A stretch of DNA of 64,000 nt, from positions 1 through 64,000 of the forward strand of contig JALHCK010000011.1 of the NCBI GenBank assembly GCA_022841205.1, written 5' to 3'. The stretch's first letter is position 1; every line of letters starts with the position of its first letter. A program made the position numbers and the translations under genes. The DNA comes from Methanomicrobiales archaeon (GTDB lineage: Archaea; Halobacteriota; Methanomicrobia; Methanomicrobiales; Methanospirillaceae). The notes beneath the pieces are model-generated. The model was not told where the DNA came from and made no database searches. It saw only the letters and a program-made list of their open reading frames with translations. Shown here piece after piece: positions 1 through 7,650 of the stretch.

Positions 1-99
1 GATTGCCCGTTACACTCAAGCCATCCTGCCGGGGGTGTACTGGCAGGATACCAGATAATAGTACCGATCGGCACTCCGGTAACGCTACCTTGGGAAGAT
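1..99 (-). CDS. shufflon C-terminal cassette 4 (partial, cut by window edge)
   Basis: A minus-strand reading frame begins at the repeat at 88-99 and runs off the left edge. It reads ESSQGS, then VPIGTIIWYPASTPPAGW, then LECNGQ. This matches the start of cassettes 1 and 2 (IPAGSVIWFAGSTPPTGF, LECNGQ), the opening of a phage tail-collar-like fold. It has no start codon or ribosome site of its own, as expected for a silent C-terminal segment expressed only after fusion to an upstream gene. Its frame differs from that of cassette 3. Confidence 0.5.
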
Positions 100-100
100 T

Positions 101-386
101 CTATCTCTTAATGCCGATAATCATGTAGTTAGCATAGCCACCATAGCTTCCGTCTTGCGATTTATACACGGTAACTACGCGGTTAGAATCAGTGTAGCAA
201 TATGTCATTACCCAATGGCTAATCATGGCTCCGTGCCATCCTTGAGTTTGATATGGAGAAACGGTCCAATAGCATTCATCTTGGGTATACCCGGCAGGTA
301 ACGGTATCTGGCCACCGTTGTAAATTACACCTGTAAGAATAGCTATATCCTTGACCTTAGAACTCCCACCACTTCCTTGGGAAGAT
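101..386 (-). CDS. shufflon C-terminal cassette 3, no start codon
   Basis: An open frame on the minus strand runs from the repeat at 375-386 to a TAG at 101-103. It starts QSSQGSG like its neighbours, but the body is different (about 90 codons, Tyr/Trp/Ser-rich, including PLPAGYTQDECYWT and GYANYMIIGIKR). It lacks the LECNGQ/DLRG collar motifs, so it is an alternative tip rather than a copy. There is no start codon or Shine-Dalgarno sequence. The best reading is a silent exchangeable C-terminus; the function is not recognised. Confidence 0.5.
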
Positions 387-388
387 TG

Positions 389-853
389 TCAGTATTTAAT
401 GCACGGCAAAAGCGCAATATTTCTAGGGCGAGTTTCAGAAGCTAATCGGGGAATACCATTGACGCCATCGGAAATAGCTGACTTGATAGATTTTGAAGAT
501 TTACCAGCATTATTACTATAAGGAGAACTATCGTTAACAGAATTAGTGTATGAACCACCACCACTGAAGACTGGATCAAGGAATGTATATGCCCATTGTT
601 CGTGCCAATGACTTTGGAAAGCATCTAATTGTAAGCTACCCAAGGACCGCCCGATATCAACACCGGCCCCATGGTCCCATCCTCGGATAAAAACACCCCG
701 CAAATCGGGAACATTGGAGCCAACAATTGCGGCTAAATCCGGATAACCAGTGGTTGATTGTCCGTTACATTCTAAAAAACCAGAGGGGGGAGTAGTGCCG
801 GCAAACCAAATGACTGTACCCGACGGAACAGCACCACTTCCTTGGGAAGATTG
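389..853 (-). CDS. shufflon C-terminal cassette 2 (tail-collar-like)
   Basis: The frame opens at the repeat 840-851, directly after and in phase with the TGA of cassette 1, and ends at 389. It encodes about 154 residues. The N-terminal half carries the collar signature (VPSGTVIWFAG, LECNGQ, DLRGVFIRGWDHG); the middle varies, with a Gly/Ser/Asn-rich loop; the end is RPRNIALLPCIKY, almost the same as cassette 1. An internal ATG at 703 has no ribosome site and cuts the domain in half, so it is not a convincing start. Presumably expressed only as a fusion to a pilus-tip protein. Confidence 0.6.
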   Translation of the reverse strand, partial: QSSQGSGAVPSGTVIWFAGTTPPSGFLECNGQSTTGYPDLAAIVGSNVPDLRGVFIRGWDHGAGVDIGRSLGSLQLDAFQSHWHEQWAYTFLDPVFSGGGSYTNSVNDSSPYSNNAGKSSKSIKSAISDGVNGIPRLASETRPRNIALLPCIKY

Positions 854-1306
854 TCAATATTTTATACAAGGTAATAAAGCAATATTACGCCCACGAGTTT
901 CAGTTCCGCCGACTGTCTCTGTTCGCGGAGCAAGACTGCTGTCGAACCCTCCTGAATCGAATGATGTCCGATTAGAAGAGAAACCACTATCATTTCCATA
1001 TCTTCCTATGGGTCCGTACCAATCAGAGAATGCTTCATGATGATAATGTCCCTTAAAGCTATCTTCCTGCCAGCTACGAAACGTGCGGCCAGGATCAACG
1101 CCTCTTCCATGATCCCAACCTCGGATAAATTCACCTCGCAGGTCAGGAACATTCGCACCCACTATCGCGGCCAAATCCGGGTAGCCAGCCGTAGATTGTC
1201 CATTACATTCCAAGAAACCCGTTGGTGGTGTGCTGCCGGCAAACCAGATTACAGAGCCAGCAGGAATTGAGGCAACTGTTCCTTGGGAAGATAATGAAAA
1301 ATGCAA
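854..1306 (-). CDS. shufflon C-terminal cassette 1 (phage tail-collar-like)
   Basis: 150 codons with a phage tail-collar-like sequence: AGSVIWFAGSTPPTGF, LECNGQ, NVPDLRGEFIRGWDHG, a variable His/Ser/Gly-rich middle, and the closing RGRNIALLPCIKY. In tail fibres such domains form receptor-binding tips. The only possible start is TTG at 1306, without a ribosome site, and a stop codon lies three codons upstream, so this is probably a silent C-terminal segment. It ends with a TGA that abuts the next repeat. The recombinase gene ends 18 bp upstream. Confidence 0.65.
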   Translation of the reverse strand: MHFSLSSQGTVASIPAGSVIWFAGSTPPTGFLECNGQSTAGYPDLAAIVGANVPDLRGEFIRGWDHGRGVDPGRTFRSWQEDSFKGHYHHEAFSDWYGPIGRYGNDSGFSSNRTSFDSGGFDSSLAPRTETVGGTETRGRNIALLPCIKY

Positions 1307-1323
1307 TAAAAACTAAAGCAGCC

Positions 1324-2379
1324 CTAATTGGGCTGCTGGTGATTAGAATATAATTGCTCTACGGCACTACGTTGTGATTCTTGAACGGCATGAGCGTAAA
1401 TATCCAATACAACGCGAGTATCTGACCATCCACCGAGCTTTTGTACGTCAACAATCGCAGTACCTTGTTGTAGCAGATTTGTCGCGAAAGTATGCCGGGT
1501 ACTATGGATTCGTAGCAATCTAGGTAGACCGAGCTTCCTAATGGCCATCTTGAAATTATGCAAAAAATATGTCGGGCTATGGGGGCTGCCGTCCGCGTTA
1601 CAAAAAACTAAGCCGTGCTTCTGCCAATTGTCGCCGGCTTTATCTTTCTCGGCCTGCTGCATAACGCGGTGCGCCTCTAAAGCCTCGCATAAATCCGGAT
1701 GGAGGGGGATAGACCGGATCGAAGCCTTAGTTTTGGGATAATCTCTTAAGATCGGTGCACCATCCACGCAAACCAGTACCTTGCGAATGTAAATTTCGCG
1801 TTTGCCTAGATTAACGTTATCCCAGATCAACCCCAAAATCTCAGACCTTCGACAGCCAGTATAAAACAATAAACGATACGCCAGATGGTGTCGGTGCCGG
1901 CGAGTGCCGGCTAAGAATATCCGCTGCTGTTCTTCGGTGAAAGGTGCAACTGTCAGTGTTTTTACGACTATCGGCTCAGTTTTACGGACGGGATTGGTCG
2001 TAATGTGATTGAATTTGATTGCCGCCTCTAAAGCCGACATAAGCAGAGCCCTGATTTTCTTAACGGTCCAGCTAGCCAAACCAGGATTCGGCGGCGTTAC
2101 GTGTTTTAAGCGACTTTGATTACCGGCTTTCTGTAAATGATTAAAGAATGCCTGAATAATGGGTGTCGTGAGCTCACTCAGTGGATAATGGCCCAGGTAG
2201 GGGATGATGTGCTTTTCGATATAGACGGTTTGAACTTGCCGGGTAGTTACAGCATGCCGGGGTTCTTTGAACTCCTTATACCACGAACGAATCCAGTCTT
2301 GGGTTAAGATAGATGGTTTCCGCCTGGCGCGGTAAGGTTTCCGACGAATTGGTAACAGCGTGCGACTACTGCGTAGCAT
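1324..2379 (-). CDS. rci: Rci-like shufflon tyrosine recombinase
   Basis: A 351-aa tyrosine recombinase. The N-terminal core-binding SAM-like domain (about 30-130) precedes a catalytic domain with the first Arg in TGCRRSEI, the HxxR box HSTRHTFAT, a GGW at the His/Trp position and the nucleophile Tyr in DIYAHA. ATG at 2379 has a GGAGAG ribosome site and overlaps the end of the upstream XRE gene, so the two may be co-expressed. Its 3' end abuts the cassette array, the same neighbourhood as rci in IncI plasmids, where the enzyme shuffles PilV C-termini. The rci role is inferred from context; a general integrase is the alternative. Confidence 0.7.
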   Translation of the reverse strand: MLRSSRTLLPIRRKPYRARRKPSILTQDWIRSWYKEFKEPRHAVTTRQVQTVYIEKHIIPYLGHYPLSELTTPIIQAFFNHLQKAGNQSRLKHVTPPNPGLASWTVKKIRALLMSALEAAIKFNHITTNPVRKTEPIVVKTLTVAPFTEEQQRIFLAGTRRHRHHLAYRLLFYTGCRRSEILGLIWDNVNLGKREIYIRKVLVCVDGAPILRDYPKTKASIRSIPLHPDLCEALEAHRVMQQAEKDKAGDNWQKHGLVFCNADGSPHSPTYFLHNFKMAIRKLGLPRLLRIHSTRHTFATNLLQQGTAIVDVQKLGGWSDTRVVLDIYAHAVQESQRSAVEQLYSNHQQPN

Positions 2380-2632
2380 TATCTCTCCCGGATATCAAGT
2401 CTTCATTGATTGGCAAAAAGAAACAGGATACGTCTATGTCCAGCCCCGCGGCGATCGCGAATATCACATCGAGGGAGAAAGATACATCCGTCCCTGGAGC
2501 CTCGATTTTACTGATATAACTCTTACTCACATGGATGAGAGAAGCAAGATCGTCCTGTGTCAACCCTCTGTATTTGCGATAAAAAGCAATTCGACGCCCA
2601 ATTTCTCGATATTTATCAGCATATTCTTGCAT
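2366..2632 (-). CDS. XRE-family transcriptional regulator
   Basis: An 88-aa protein made of one Cro/C1-type helix-turn-helix: RRIAFYRKYRGLTQDDLASLIHVSKSYISKIE. The C-terminal part (FAIAAGLDIDVSCFF) is the usual end of this small repressor type. It is transcribed divergently from the pilin/prepilin-peptidase operon and overlaps the start of the recombinase gene. It could therefore control both cassette shuffling and the left pil operon; the targets are inference. Confidence 0.75.
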   Translation of the reverse strand: MQEYADKYREIGRRIAFYRKYRGLTQDDLASLIHVSKSYISKIEAPGTDVSFSLDVIFAIAAGLDIDVSCFFLPINEDLISGRDNATQ

Positions 2633-2760
2633 CCCCTCACCTCTATAGTCATTATAAATGTGTTTTGAGGGATGCTTATTTCAAGCATGCTGAAGAAAAT
2701 TACATAAATACTGAAACTAATATCATTGACTGCGAAAACGGAATTGAGGAGGGAGAACAA

Positions 2761-3117
2761 TTGTTCAAAAAAAGGCCTGGATTCATATTCGCCCAACTTC
2801 TTATATTCCTGTTTTTAGTGGCTGCTATCACGGCTTTAGGAAGCGACTTTTCCTTAACGGTTATGAGCGACGCCCTTTCCATGGATATGGCCCGCCAAGG
2901 CGGCCGCGATATCGATTACGCACTCAGCGTGTGGGCGGCGAACAACAGCGGCGAATATCCGGAAGCGCTGGCCAGGCTGCAGACGGCCAAAATATTGCCG
3001 GAATCCACGTCGCTCCTGCCTTACACGTACACCGTTTCGGCCGACAGGTTAAAGTACCAGGTATCGGTCTTGCTGCAAAACGGAACAAGCTATATCACCC
3101 CGGGCAGTAACCTATAA
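2761..3117 (+). CDS. type IV pilin-like (minor prepilin) protein
   Basis: TTG at 2761 is preceded by GGAGG at 2748-2752 and gives a 118-aa protein with a class III leader: basic LFKKRPG, then the cleavage point G|F and a 20-residue hydrophobic stretch. Position +5, normally Glu, is Gln (FIFAQ), as in the prepilin at the right edge of the window. The rest (about 80 aa) is a small exported domain. The longer frame back to 2557 runs through the divergent promoter region and was not used. The gene starts an operon with prepilin peptidase, HD-GYP protein and transglycosylase. Probably a minor pilin or assembly protein. Confidence 0.6.
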   Translation: MFKKRPGFIFAQLLIFLFLVAAITALGSDFSLTVMSDALSMDMARQGGRDIDYALSVWAANNSGEYPEALARLQTAKILPESTSLLPYTYTVSADRLKYQVSVLLQNGTSYITPGSNL

Positions 3118-3129
3118 AAGGAGCGACAC

Positions 3130-3681
3130 ATGCTGATCCGTTCGCTGGTATTAATATCTTGCTTTAGCATCATTTATCATTACTACGGCTTTGGCTCTAA
3201 ACTGCTTTTTTACATGGGCGTGACGGCTTTGCTGCTGGAGATCGCCATCGAGGACTACAAGGACCGGGTGATCGACGACCGCTACACCGCGGCCGGTTAT
3301 ATATGGGCCACCATCTTTATGATATATTGGGGCAATTATTCTTTCGCGCTGCGCGGCATTGCCGCGGCCGCCATAGTTGCGGCTGTAATATATGTCAGCT
3401 CGCGCCTATTGAAGATCATCCTAAAAAAAGATGCCAGCGGCGCCGGCGATTATCCGTTAATATTATTGCTTGGGTTCATCTACGGTGCCTGGGGGTTCAT
3501 GGTTATAATCTACTGCAGCCTGCTTGCCGGCATCCTGGCCGCTTTCCTGACGAAGCGCCTTTCCCCGGTTAAGGACGAGCTCATACCGTTCGCACCGGTC
3601 TTAGCCGCAGGGGTCGCAATTTATACCGCACTACCTCATAGCTTTTGGATCAATGCTATAAAAATGGTGCGAGGGGGCTGA
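3130..3681 (+). CDS. pilU: prepilin peptidase (type IV leader peptidase, A24 family)
   Basis: A 183-aa polytopic membrane protein with about six hydrophobic segments. Both catalytic aspartates of the A24 family can be placed: one in the cytoplasmic stretch EDYKDRVIDD and one in GAGDYPLI, the GxGD motif. The N-terminal methylase domain of PilD is absent, as in PilU of R64 and TadV. It would cleave the leaders of the pilins at 2761 and 63895 at the inner face of the membrane. It lies 13 bp after the pilin gene, with an AGGAG site. The symbol follows R64 by position and type. Confidence 0.85.
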   Translation: MLIRSLVLISCFSIIYHYYGFGSKLLFYMGVTALLLEIAIEDYKDRVIDDRYTAAGYIWATIFMIYWGNYSFALRGIAAAAIVAAVIYVSSRLLKIILKKDASGAGDYPLILLLGFIYGAWGFMVIIYCSLLAGILAAFLTKRLSPVKDELIPFAPVLAAGVAIYTALPHSFWINAIKMVRGG

Positions 3682-3683
3682 AA

Positions 3684-4268
3684 ATGTTCAAGTCTGAATC
3701 GTCTTTACGCTTTATCCTGCAACGAATCAAACAGGTAGACAGCGGAACCTATACCCACGCCTTAAATGTGGCAAAGATCAGCCGAGATATATGCGCAGTC
3801 GCTCGGTTATCAGAGAAAAAGACGCAGTTTATCACGACGGCCGCGCTACTTCACGACGTCGGGAAAATCGCCGTTCCGCAAGAAATCCTATCGAAACCGG
3901 ATAAGCTTACCGCCCAAGAATACAAAGAGATTCAAAAACATCCGCTCTACGGTTACGCTTGCGTAAACAGTTTCGAAGACCTGAAGCAATATGGCGAGCT
4001 CATACTTTATCATCATGAAAGGTGGGACGGCTCCGGGTATCCCAACGGCCTCGCCGGCGAAAAGATACCGCTGGGAGCGCGTATAATCGCCGTAGCTGAC
4101 ACCTACGAGGCCATGACCGCAACACGAGTATACCGGCCGCCCATCCCCGTAAATACCGTTTTAGAGCATCTGAGGCAATTTGCCGGCATACATTTCGACC
4201 CTGCCGTGACACAGGCGTTTTTCAAGGTTTTAGGCGGTATGCCCGACCATGCGGCAAATATAAACTAA
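3684..4268 (+). CDS. HD-GYP domain protein (possible c-di-GMP phosphodiesterase)
   Basis: ATG at 3684, after a GAGGGGG site, gives 194 aa forming a single HD-GYP domain: LLHDVGKI supplies the metal-binding HD, HHERWDGSGYP carries the GYP signature, and ADTYEAMTATRVYR follows. The essential residues are present, so c-di-GMP hydrolysis is plausible. It follows the prepilin peptidase by 2 bp and precedes the transglycosylase, so it was probably recruited to tune pilus production. R64-type pil operons have no such gene as far as I know. No receiver or membrane domain is attached. Confidence 0.85.
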   Translation: MFKSESSLRFILQRIKQVDSGTYTHALNVAKISRDICAVARLSEKKTQFITTAALLHDVGKIAVPQEILSKPDKLTAQEYKEIQKHPLYGYACVNSFEDLKQYGELILYHHERWDGSGYPNGLAGEKIPLGARIIAVADTYEAMTATRVYRPPIPVNTVLEHLRQFAGIHFDPAVTQAFFKVLGGMPDHAANIN

Positions 4269-4292
4269 ATAGAGGAGAAGAGGAGGGATGGC

Positions 4293-4430
4293 ATGAGAAA
4301 AATCATCTTCGCGGTAATAGTGGTATATTTCTTCATATCCCAATATGACGTACAGATTCATGTGACAGACCGCCCCGCCAAGACATCTGCGGGGCAAGCT
4401 GCCAGCTCCCCAGACCAAGACGAAAAATGA
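4293..4430 (+). CDS. small exported or membrane peptide in the pil operon
   Basis: 45 codons starting at ATG 4293 behind GAGGAGGG. The N-terminus is one hydrophobic segment (MRKIIFAVIVVYFFIS), followed by a short polar tail rich in Ala, Ser and Asp. It lies 24 bp after the HD-GYP gene and 9 bp before the transglycosylase, in the same direction. No family is recognised. It could be an anchored accessory of the pilus machine; the coding call rests on the ribosome site, spacing and composition. Confidence 0.5.
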   Translation: MRKIIFAVIVVYFFISQYDVQIHVTDRPAKTSAGQAASSPDQDEK

Positions 4431-4439
4431 GGGTACAAT

Positions 4440-5042
4440 ATGAAGAGAATCAGTATAATAGTGCTAATTATTATCTGGGCGACCACCTTCAATAATATTG
4501 CGGCCGCCGAGCAACAAAATGAATACAGAAAATATTATGCTGTCATATACAACCGTGTCTTACGCGTTTCGCCTTTTCTCGGTCATGAGTGGGCTGATTG
4601 GACAGCCAACCGGATACTCTATCATTGTGAGCAATACAGGGTTGACCCGCTACTGGTCGCCGCCATAGCGCAGCAGGAGTCAGGTTTCAGCATGTACGAA
4701 CCGACTCCCTATGGCTGGATTGTCAAGCGCTCCCGAGATCAGAACGGAACTTTCGTTGGCGCCATTGGAATAATGCAGCTCATGCCGGAGACAGCCGCAA
4801 TATTGGGCGTCGATCCCGAGGACCCGGAACAAAATATCGAAGGCGGCATCCGCTATCTGGCTGAGCAGCTATGGAGATACCGGAATACCGGCGAATGGCA
4901 AGCCACACTCGCCGCCGCCGCCTACAACGCGGGCCCTGAAGCCGTCAACCGATTTAATGGAGTCCCACCCTATGACGAAACCGTGCAGTACGTCATCCGG
5001 GTCGGTGAAATATATAATTCATTCCTGGCTGAACTCGGATAG
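4440..5042 (+). CDS. lytic transglycosylase (PilT-of-R64 type, SLT fold)
   Basis: A 200-aa protein with an N-terminal signal peptide (cut near AAA, residue 23) and a Slt domain: catalytic Glu in AIAQQESGF, then GIMQLMP and AAYNAGP. Such enzymes open peptidoglycan for pili and secretion systems. In R64 the equivalent gene, confusingly called pilT, also lies next to the prepilin peptidase. It is the last gene of this operon; a stem-loop follows. No other transglycosylase is seen, so it may also serve the Trb system at 44-57 kb, whose gene set lacks a VirB1. Confidence 0.85.
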   Translation: MKRISIIVLIIIWATTFNNIAAAEQQNEYRKYYAVIYNRVLRVSPFLGHEWADWTANRILYHCEQYRVDPLLVAAIAQQESGFSMYEPTPYGWIVKRSRDQNGTFVGAIGIMQLMPETAAILGVDPEDPEQNIEGGIRYLAEQLWRYRNTGEWQATLAAAAYNAGPEAVNRFNGVPPYDETVQYVIRVGEIYNSFLAELG

Positions 5043-5048
5043 AATCTG

Positions 5049-5177
5049 TGCTATAATGAGAAAAAGGGCGGTGTCACCCGCCCCTTTCCCTGGCTATGCT
5101 GCCCAGATCAGGCCCGCGATATAGCCAGCCAGCATAAGGACCCCATCTGCAAACTCCGCTCGCCTGCGGAGTTTTTG
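5049..5177 (+). ncRNA. candidate antisense sRNA with its own promoter and terminator
   Basis: An extended -10 promoter (TG at 5049-5050, TATAAT at 5052-5057) predicts a start near 5064. About 110 bp later an intrinsic terminator, AAACTCCGC / GCGGAGTTT plus T-run, ends at about 5177. The RNA would be complementary to the whole of the 31-codon ORF at 5094-5189 apart from its first codons. No plus-strand ORF is visible in it. The arrangement recalls fully overlapping type I antitoxins. It could instead be only the tail of the pil operon. Confidence 0.45.
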
Positions 5178-5189
5178 CCTTACTGACAT
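5094..5189 (-). CDS. 31-aa basic/hydrophobic peptide, type I toxin candidate
   Basis: ATG at 5189 has a near-perfect AGGAGGTGA ribosome site. The peptide has a basic head (MSVRQKLRRR) and one hydrophobic helix ending GLIWAA, a layout typical of small membrane toxins. Its mRNA would end at the hairpin GGGCGG / CCGCCC (5066-5083) followed on the minus strand by five T. An sRNA-like unit is encoded opposite. It lies 27 bp beyond the methylase-like gene and could also be that operon's last gene. Toxicity is inference. Confidence 0.45.
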   Translation of the reverse strand: MSVRQKLRRRAEFADGVLMLAGYIAGLIWAA

Positions 5190-5215
5190 AATCTCACCTC
5201 CTTTCATAATTCCTC

Positions 5216-6007
5216 TTATTTCCCAACCGCCTCGTCAAATAAGGATAATGCTTCATACTGCGCCTTACGCGTTTCCAGCAGCGGCAGGACTAGCGGTATG
5301 GCGTTGTGAGGTTCTTCCTTCGGTTGCGGCGTTATTTCGGTTTCCCGCTGCCTACGCCAGGCCCAGCCGCCGAGAATATACGCCGGGGTATGCCATTGCG
5401 GCGAAAAAACCTTCAGCGAAAGGGCGTCGCCATGCACCAGGATTGCGGGGATATGAAGCAGGCTCAGTTGGATATAGGACATATGGATTGACTTAATATC
5501 AACATCAATTCCCGTCACCACCATAGCCTGCTGATAATTAATGCCCTCCTCCTGCATGGCCAGGGCCAGGTTAATGACGAGCGCCCCGCCGCCGATGGCC
5601 GGCTCCTGGACGGTGATAAACCCGCTGGCCTCGATCTTCTCGCGCAGCTCGCCGGCGAGCATCATCTTTCCCATCATCCTGGACACGGAATCCGGGGTGA
5701 AAAACTGGCCGGCCCATTTATTCCCCAGCTTCAGTTCCCCGAATATCCGGCCCAGGATATCCCCCGGCTCCTCCTCCATAGCCATCACGAGCGAAGCGAA
5801 CATGCGGGGAAAACAATCTACCTCCTCCCGTTTGTACTTGCCTATAATCCGCATATACTCGGCCTCGCGTGCTTCGCGCTGTCTAAGGTCTACAGCATTG
5901 GAAAGTGAGATGGCGGACAGGGCCAGAAAGTCGGAGAAGACTTCCCATGTACCGTGGCTGTAGGCGGGCTTTTTCATCTGGTCGATAATGTCCTTGTAAT
6001 GGCTCAT
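5216..6007 (-). CDS. N-6 DNA methylase-like (HsdM-type) protein lacking NPPF motif
   Basis: ATG at 6007 (GGGAG upstream) gives about 263 aa related to the catalytic half of type I modification subunits: GQFFTPDSVSRMMGKM, the AdoMet-binding EPAIGGGALVINLA and the acidic GIDVDIKSIHMSY. Where an active enzyme has NPPY/F, this one reads HTPAYILGGW, so methylation of adenine is doubtful. Similar short proteins occur on Firmicutes mobile elements. It might be a decoy or regulatory methylase-fold protein against restriction. Last large gene of the minus-strand block from 7166. ATG at 6019 is an alternative start. Confidence 0.7.
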   Translation of the reverse strand: MSHYKDIIDQMKKPAYSHGTWEVFSDFLALSAISLSNAVDLRQREAREAEYMRIIGKYKREEVDCFPRMFASLVMAMEEEPGDILGRIFGELKLGNKWAGQFFTPDSVSRMMGKMMLAGELREKIEASGFITVQEPAIGGGALVINLALAMQEEGINYQQAMVVTGIDVDIKSIHMSYIQLSLLHIPAILVHGDALSLKVFSPQWHTPAYILGGWAWRRQRETEITPQPKEEPHNAIPLVLPLLETRKAQYEALSLFDEAVGK

Positions 6008-6021
6008 TCTGGCTCCCATCC

Positions 6022-6047
6022 CGGCCGGGGGGATTTCCCCCGGCCGG
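6022..6047. terminator. GC-rich intergenic hairpin
   Basis: GGCCGGGGG and CCCCCGGCC form a strong stem around GATTT between the 6056 and 6007 genes. There is no T-run, so it may pause or protect the RNA rather than terminate. Confidence 0.4.
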
Positions 6048-6055
6048 CCTGATAA

Positions 6056-6523
6056 TTATGCGTCGAGTAGGATGGCCGCATATTTCGCAATCTCGTACAT
6101 GGCGGCCATTCCGCTGTTCTTGCCGTCCAGCGTTTTGGCGATGGTAATATTTTTTCTTGCGAATTTTTCGCCCCGGCAGTCTTCGCCGTGCAGCACGTCA
6201 ATGTGCAAGTAATGACCTTCTGAATCGCCCCGGACAACATAGCAGGCAATCCAGCGGTAACTAGGCCAGGCGTCTTTCGGGTCTACTTCGTGGTGCAACC
6301 CATCGTAATTAAACCCGTAGTCCAGCTGTTCCATTTCTTTTGGGCAGAGAATTTTTAGCTTTTCAACAAGTTCGGTGAGAATATCGCCTACCGGGCGATT
6401 GCCGACAGCTTTTACATAACCCGGCTTATCCGGAACAGGCTCCCAGATACCAATTTCGATAGAATCAACTGATAAAGCGTTCGGGTCTTCTGATAAGTCG
6501 ATATGTCGTGCCCAGACTTTCAT
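6056..6523 (-). CDS. hypothetical protein (155 aa)
   Basis: ATG at 6523 with AAAGGAG is preferred over the TTG two codons upstream. A soluble mixed protein with an acidic N-terminus (DLSEDPNALSVDSIEIG), a central RWIACYVVRGDSEGHYLHIDV segment that looks like a beta-rich core, and a C-terminal helix (AMYEIAKYAAILLDA). No family recognised. It lies in a run of four to five minus-strand genes downstream of the hairpin element at 7183-7375. Confidence 0.65.
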   Translation of the reverse strand: MKVWARHIDLSEDPNALSVDSIEIGIWEPVPDKPGYVKAVGNRPVGDILTELVEKLKILCPKEMEQLDYGFNYDGLHHEVDPKDAWPSYRWIACYVVRGDSEGHYLHIDVLHGEDCRGEKFARKNITIAKTLDGKNSGMAAMYEIAKYAAILLDA

Positions 6524-6583
6524 TTCCAAACTCCTTTCTGTCGCCGGGGTTAAAGGCCCCCGGCAGCCCGTATCGCGTTTTCA

Positions 6584-6940
6584 TCAAAGCTTGATTTTAT
6601 GGCCGGTGATAATATTGACGACCGTTTCGCCAGGCCCGAAGGCGGCGCGCATTTCGGCCATTTCCTCCTCCGAAGGCCCCCGGTAGTTCTTGCGGTAATC
6701 CTCGAAAAAGATTTCCGTTTCAGCGTCCCGGGTTTCCGCGGTGGCCACCAGGTCAATCGGCATCCCGATATGGGCGGCGAACCGGGCACAGTCGGCCGGG
6801 ATAATGCTCCCGTTGGTGCTCCACCGGGCGATCCCGTTTTCGTAAGTAGCGACCGTCCGCAGGTTGCCGGCCAGCCGTTCGGCCTCCTCCTTCTCGAAAG
6901 GGAAGCGGGGATTTTCGTACATCTGAATGTAATCGCTCAT
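6584..6940 (-). CDS. hypothetical protein (118 aa)
   Basis: ATG at 6940 with GGAGG nine bases upstream. The protein is acidic and probably helical (EKEEAERLAGNL; SEEEMAEMRAAFGPGE), with no membrane segment or Cys cluster. It starts 2 bp past the stop of the 7166 gene, so they are translated from one message. No known family; the setting suggests an early-expressed accessory protein of the plasmid. Confidence 0.6.
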   Translation of the reverse strand: MSDYIQMYENPRFPFEKEEAERLAGNLRTVATYENGIARWSTNGSIIPADCARFAAHIGMPIDLVATAETRDAETEIFFEDYRKNYRGPSEEEMAEMRAAFGPGETVVNIITGHKIKL

Positions 6941-6941
6941 G

Positions 6942-7166
6942 CTATGCCTCCACCTTTTTAAAGGCGTGCGCCACTCTCTCGGGGGCTGTTTCAGCCGGCC
7001 AGCGGGACACTATGCCTTCATCCTCAAAGACCCGCATCATATTTTGTTCGCCCGGTAGCCAGCCCTCAGTATCATAGTCGATAATAATGACCTCCGTGTC
7101 CTCTTCGGCCAAGACTTGACTGACCTGATTACCTTCCAAAACGATGACGATTTTTTTTACTGCCAT
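6942..7166 (-). CDS. hypothetical small protein (74 aa)
   Basis: ATG at 7166 behind GGGAGG. The start is a beta-strand-like run (VKKIVIVLEG) followed by acidic sequence (AEEDTEVIIIDYDTEGW). The frame stays open upstream to 7400, but that stretch is the conserved non-coding hairpin element, so the upstream part is rejected. First gene after hairpin element A, hence probably the first product made from it. Family unknown. Confidence 0.6.
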   Translation of the reverse strand: MAVKKIVIVLEGNQVSQVLAEEDTEVIIIDYDTEGWLPGEQNMMRVFEDEGIVSRWPAETAPERVAHAFKKVEA

Positions 7167-7182
7167 GAATACAGCCTCCCAG

Positions 7183-7375
7183 CTATGATATAGTACCAGC
7201 CCAGGCAGCCAACCAGTTCCCTGCCAGTCCGGCGAGGACCGTCTAATCCGGCCTGTAGCCGCCGTCAGGGGGACCGTGGAATAATTGCGGCCGGTGGCCG
7301 CTGTTATGCCGCGAAAGCCCCTTGACAGAGGCGGAAGGCCATTATCCTTTAAGGAGCGGGCAGGCAGGGACAAAA
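7183..7375 (-). promoter_or_regulatory. hairpin element A (family 1): candidate single-strand promoter
   Basis: A long imperfect inverted repeat. Outer stem: TTCCCTGCC with GGCAGGGAC. Inner stem: CCGTCAGGGG with CCCCTTGAC. The conserved internal loop is CCGTGGAATAAT (7274-7285) and GTTATGCCGCGAAAG (7303-7317), with an apical GC hairpin. On the plus-strand right arm, TTGACA (7322-7327) and TATCCT (7343-7348) are spaced 15 bp; the -10 lies in an unpaired AT-rich bubble. Folded plus-strand DNA would direct RNA polymerase leftwards into the 7166 operon. Copies B and C lie at 16.9 and 18.2 kb. Confidence 0.5.
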
Positions 7376-7402
7376 AAATAGTGTTTGCCAGTGCAAACAC
7401 TA
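7376..7402 (-). terminator. intrinsic terminator (minus strand)
   Basis: GTGTTTGC and GCAAACAC form a stem followed on the minus strand by a run of seven T. It shields element A from minus-strand transcription coming from the right. Copies B and C also have a hairpin at this spot, with different sequences. Confidence 0.7.
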
Positions 7403-7650
7403 CCTTGTTCCGCTTCCTTATATAATTATCTTATAAATAACTCGTCGACCCGAGAAACCCCATGAATATCAATGCGTATAAGATTTGATCGCTGATAAAT
7501 CGACGTTCTCGTCGACCCCAATGAATCGGTAATAATTTTCGTGCGTCGAATGCTACATCTATCCCGTCCCCACCTGGTGATCCTGGACTTCCGGAGATAA
7601 ATATATCTGCCCTGGGCGGCGGCCGCCGGCGCTGCTCGTGCTAAATATAC
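7403..7650. other. intergenic stretch with two CTCGTCGACCC repeats
   Basis: No gene is supported. The sequence is AT-rich with an 11-bp direct repeat CTCGTCGACCC at about 7441 and 7508, and a GC-rich palindromic patch at about 7610-7640. The repeats could be protein-binding sites; nothing more can be said. Confidence 0.35.

Larger units (their letters stand above)
88..1292 (-). repeat. four direct 12-bp repeats bounding the cassettes
   Basis: The plus-strand sequence CCTTGGGAAGAT occurs at 88-99, 375-386, 840-851 and 1281-1292, always in the same direction and always at the first codons of a cassette (reading S-S-Q-G on the minus strand). Flanks are similar but not identical. Sequence between copies diverges strongly while the 12-mer stays fixed, as expected of a recombination crossover site (sfx-like). 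Inverted partners, which would be needed for R64-style inversion, are not in the window. Confidence 0.6.
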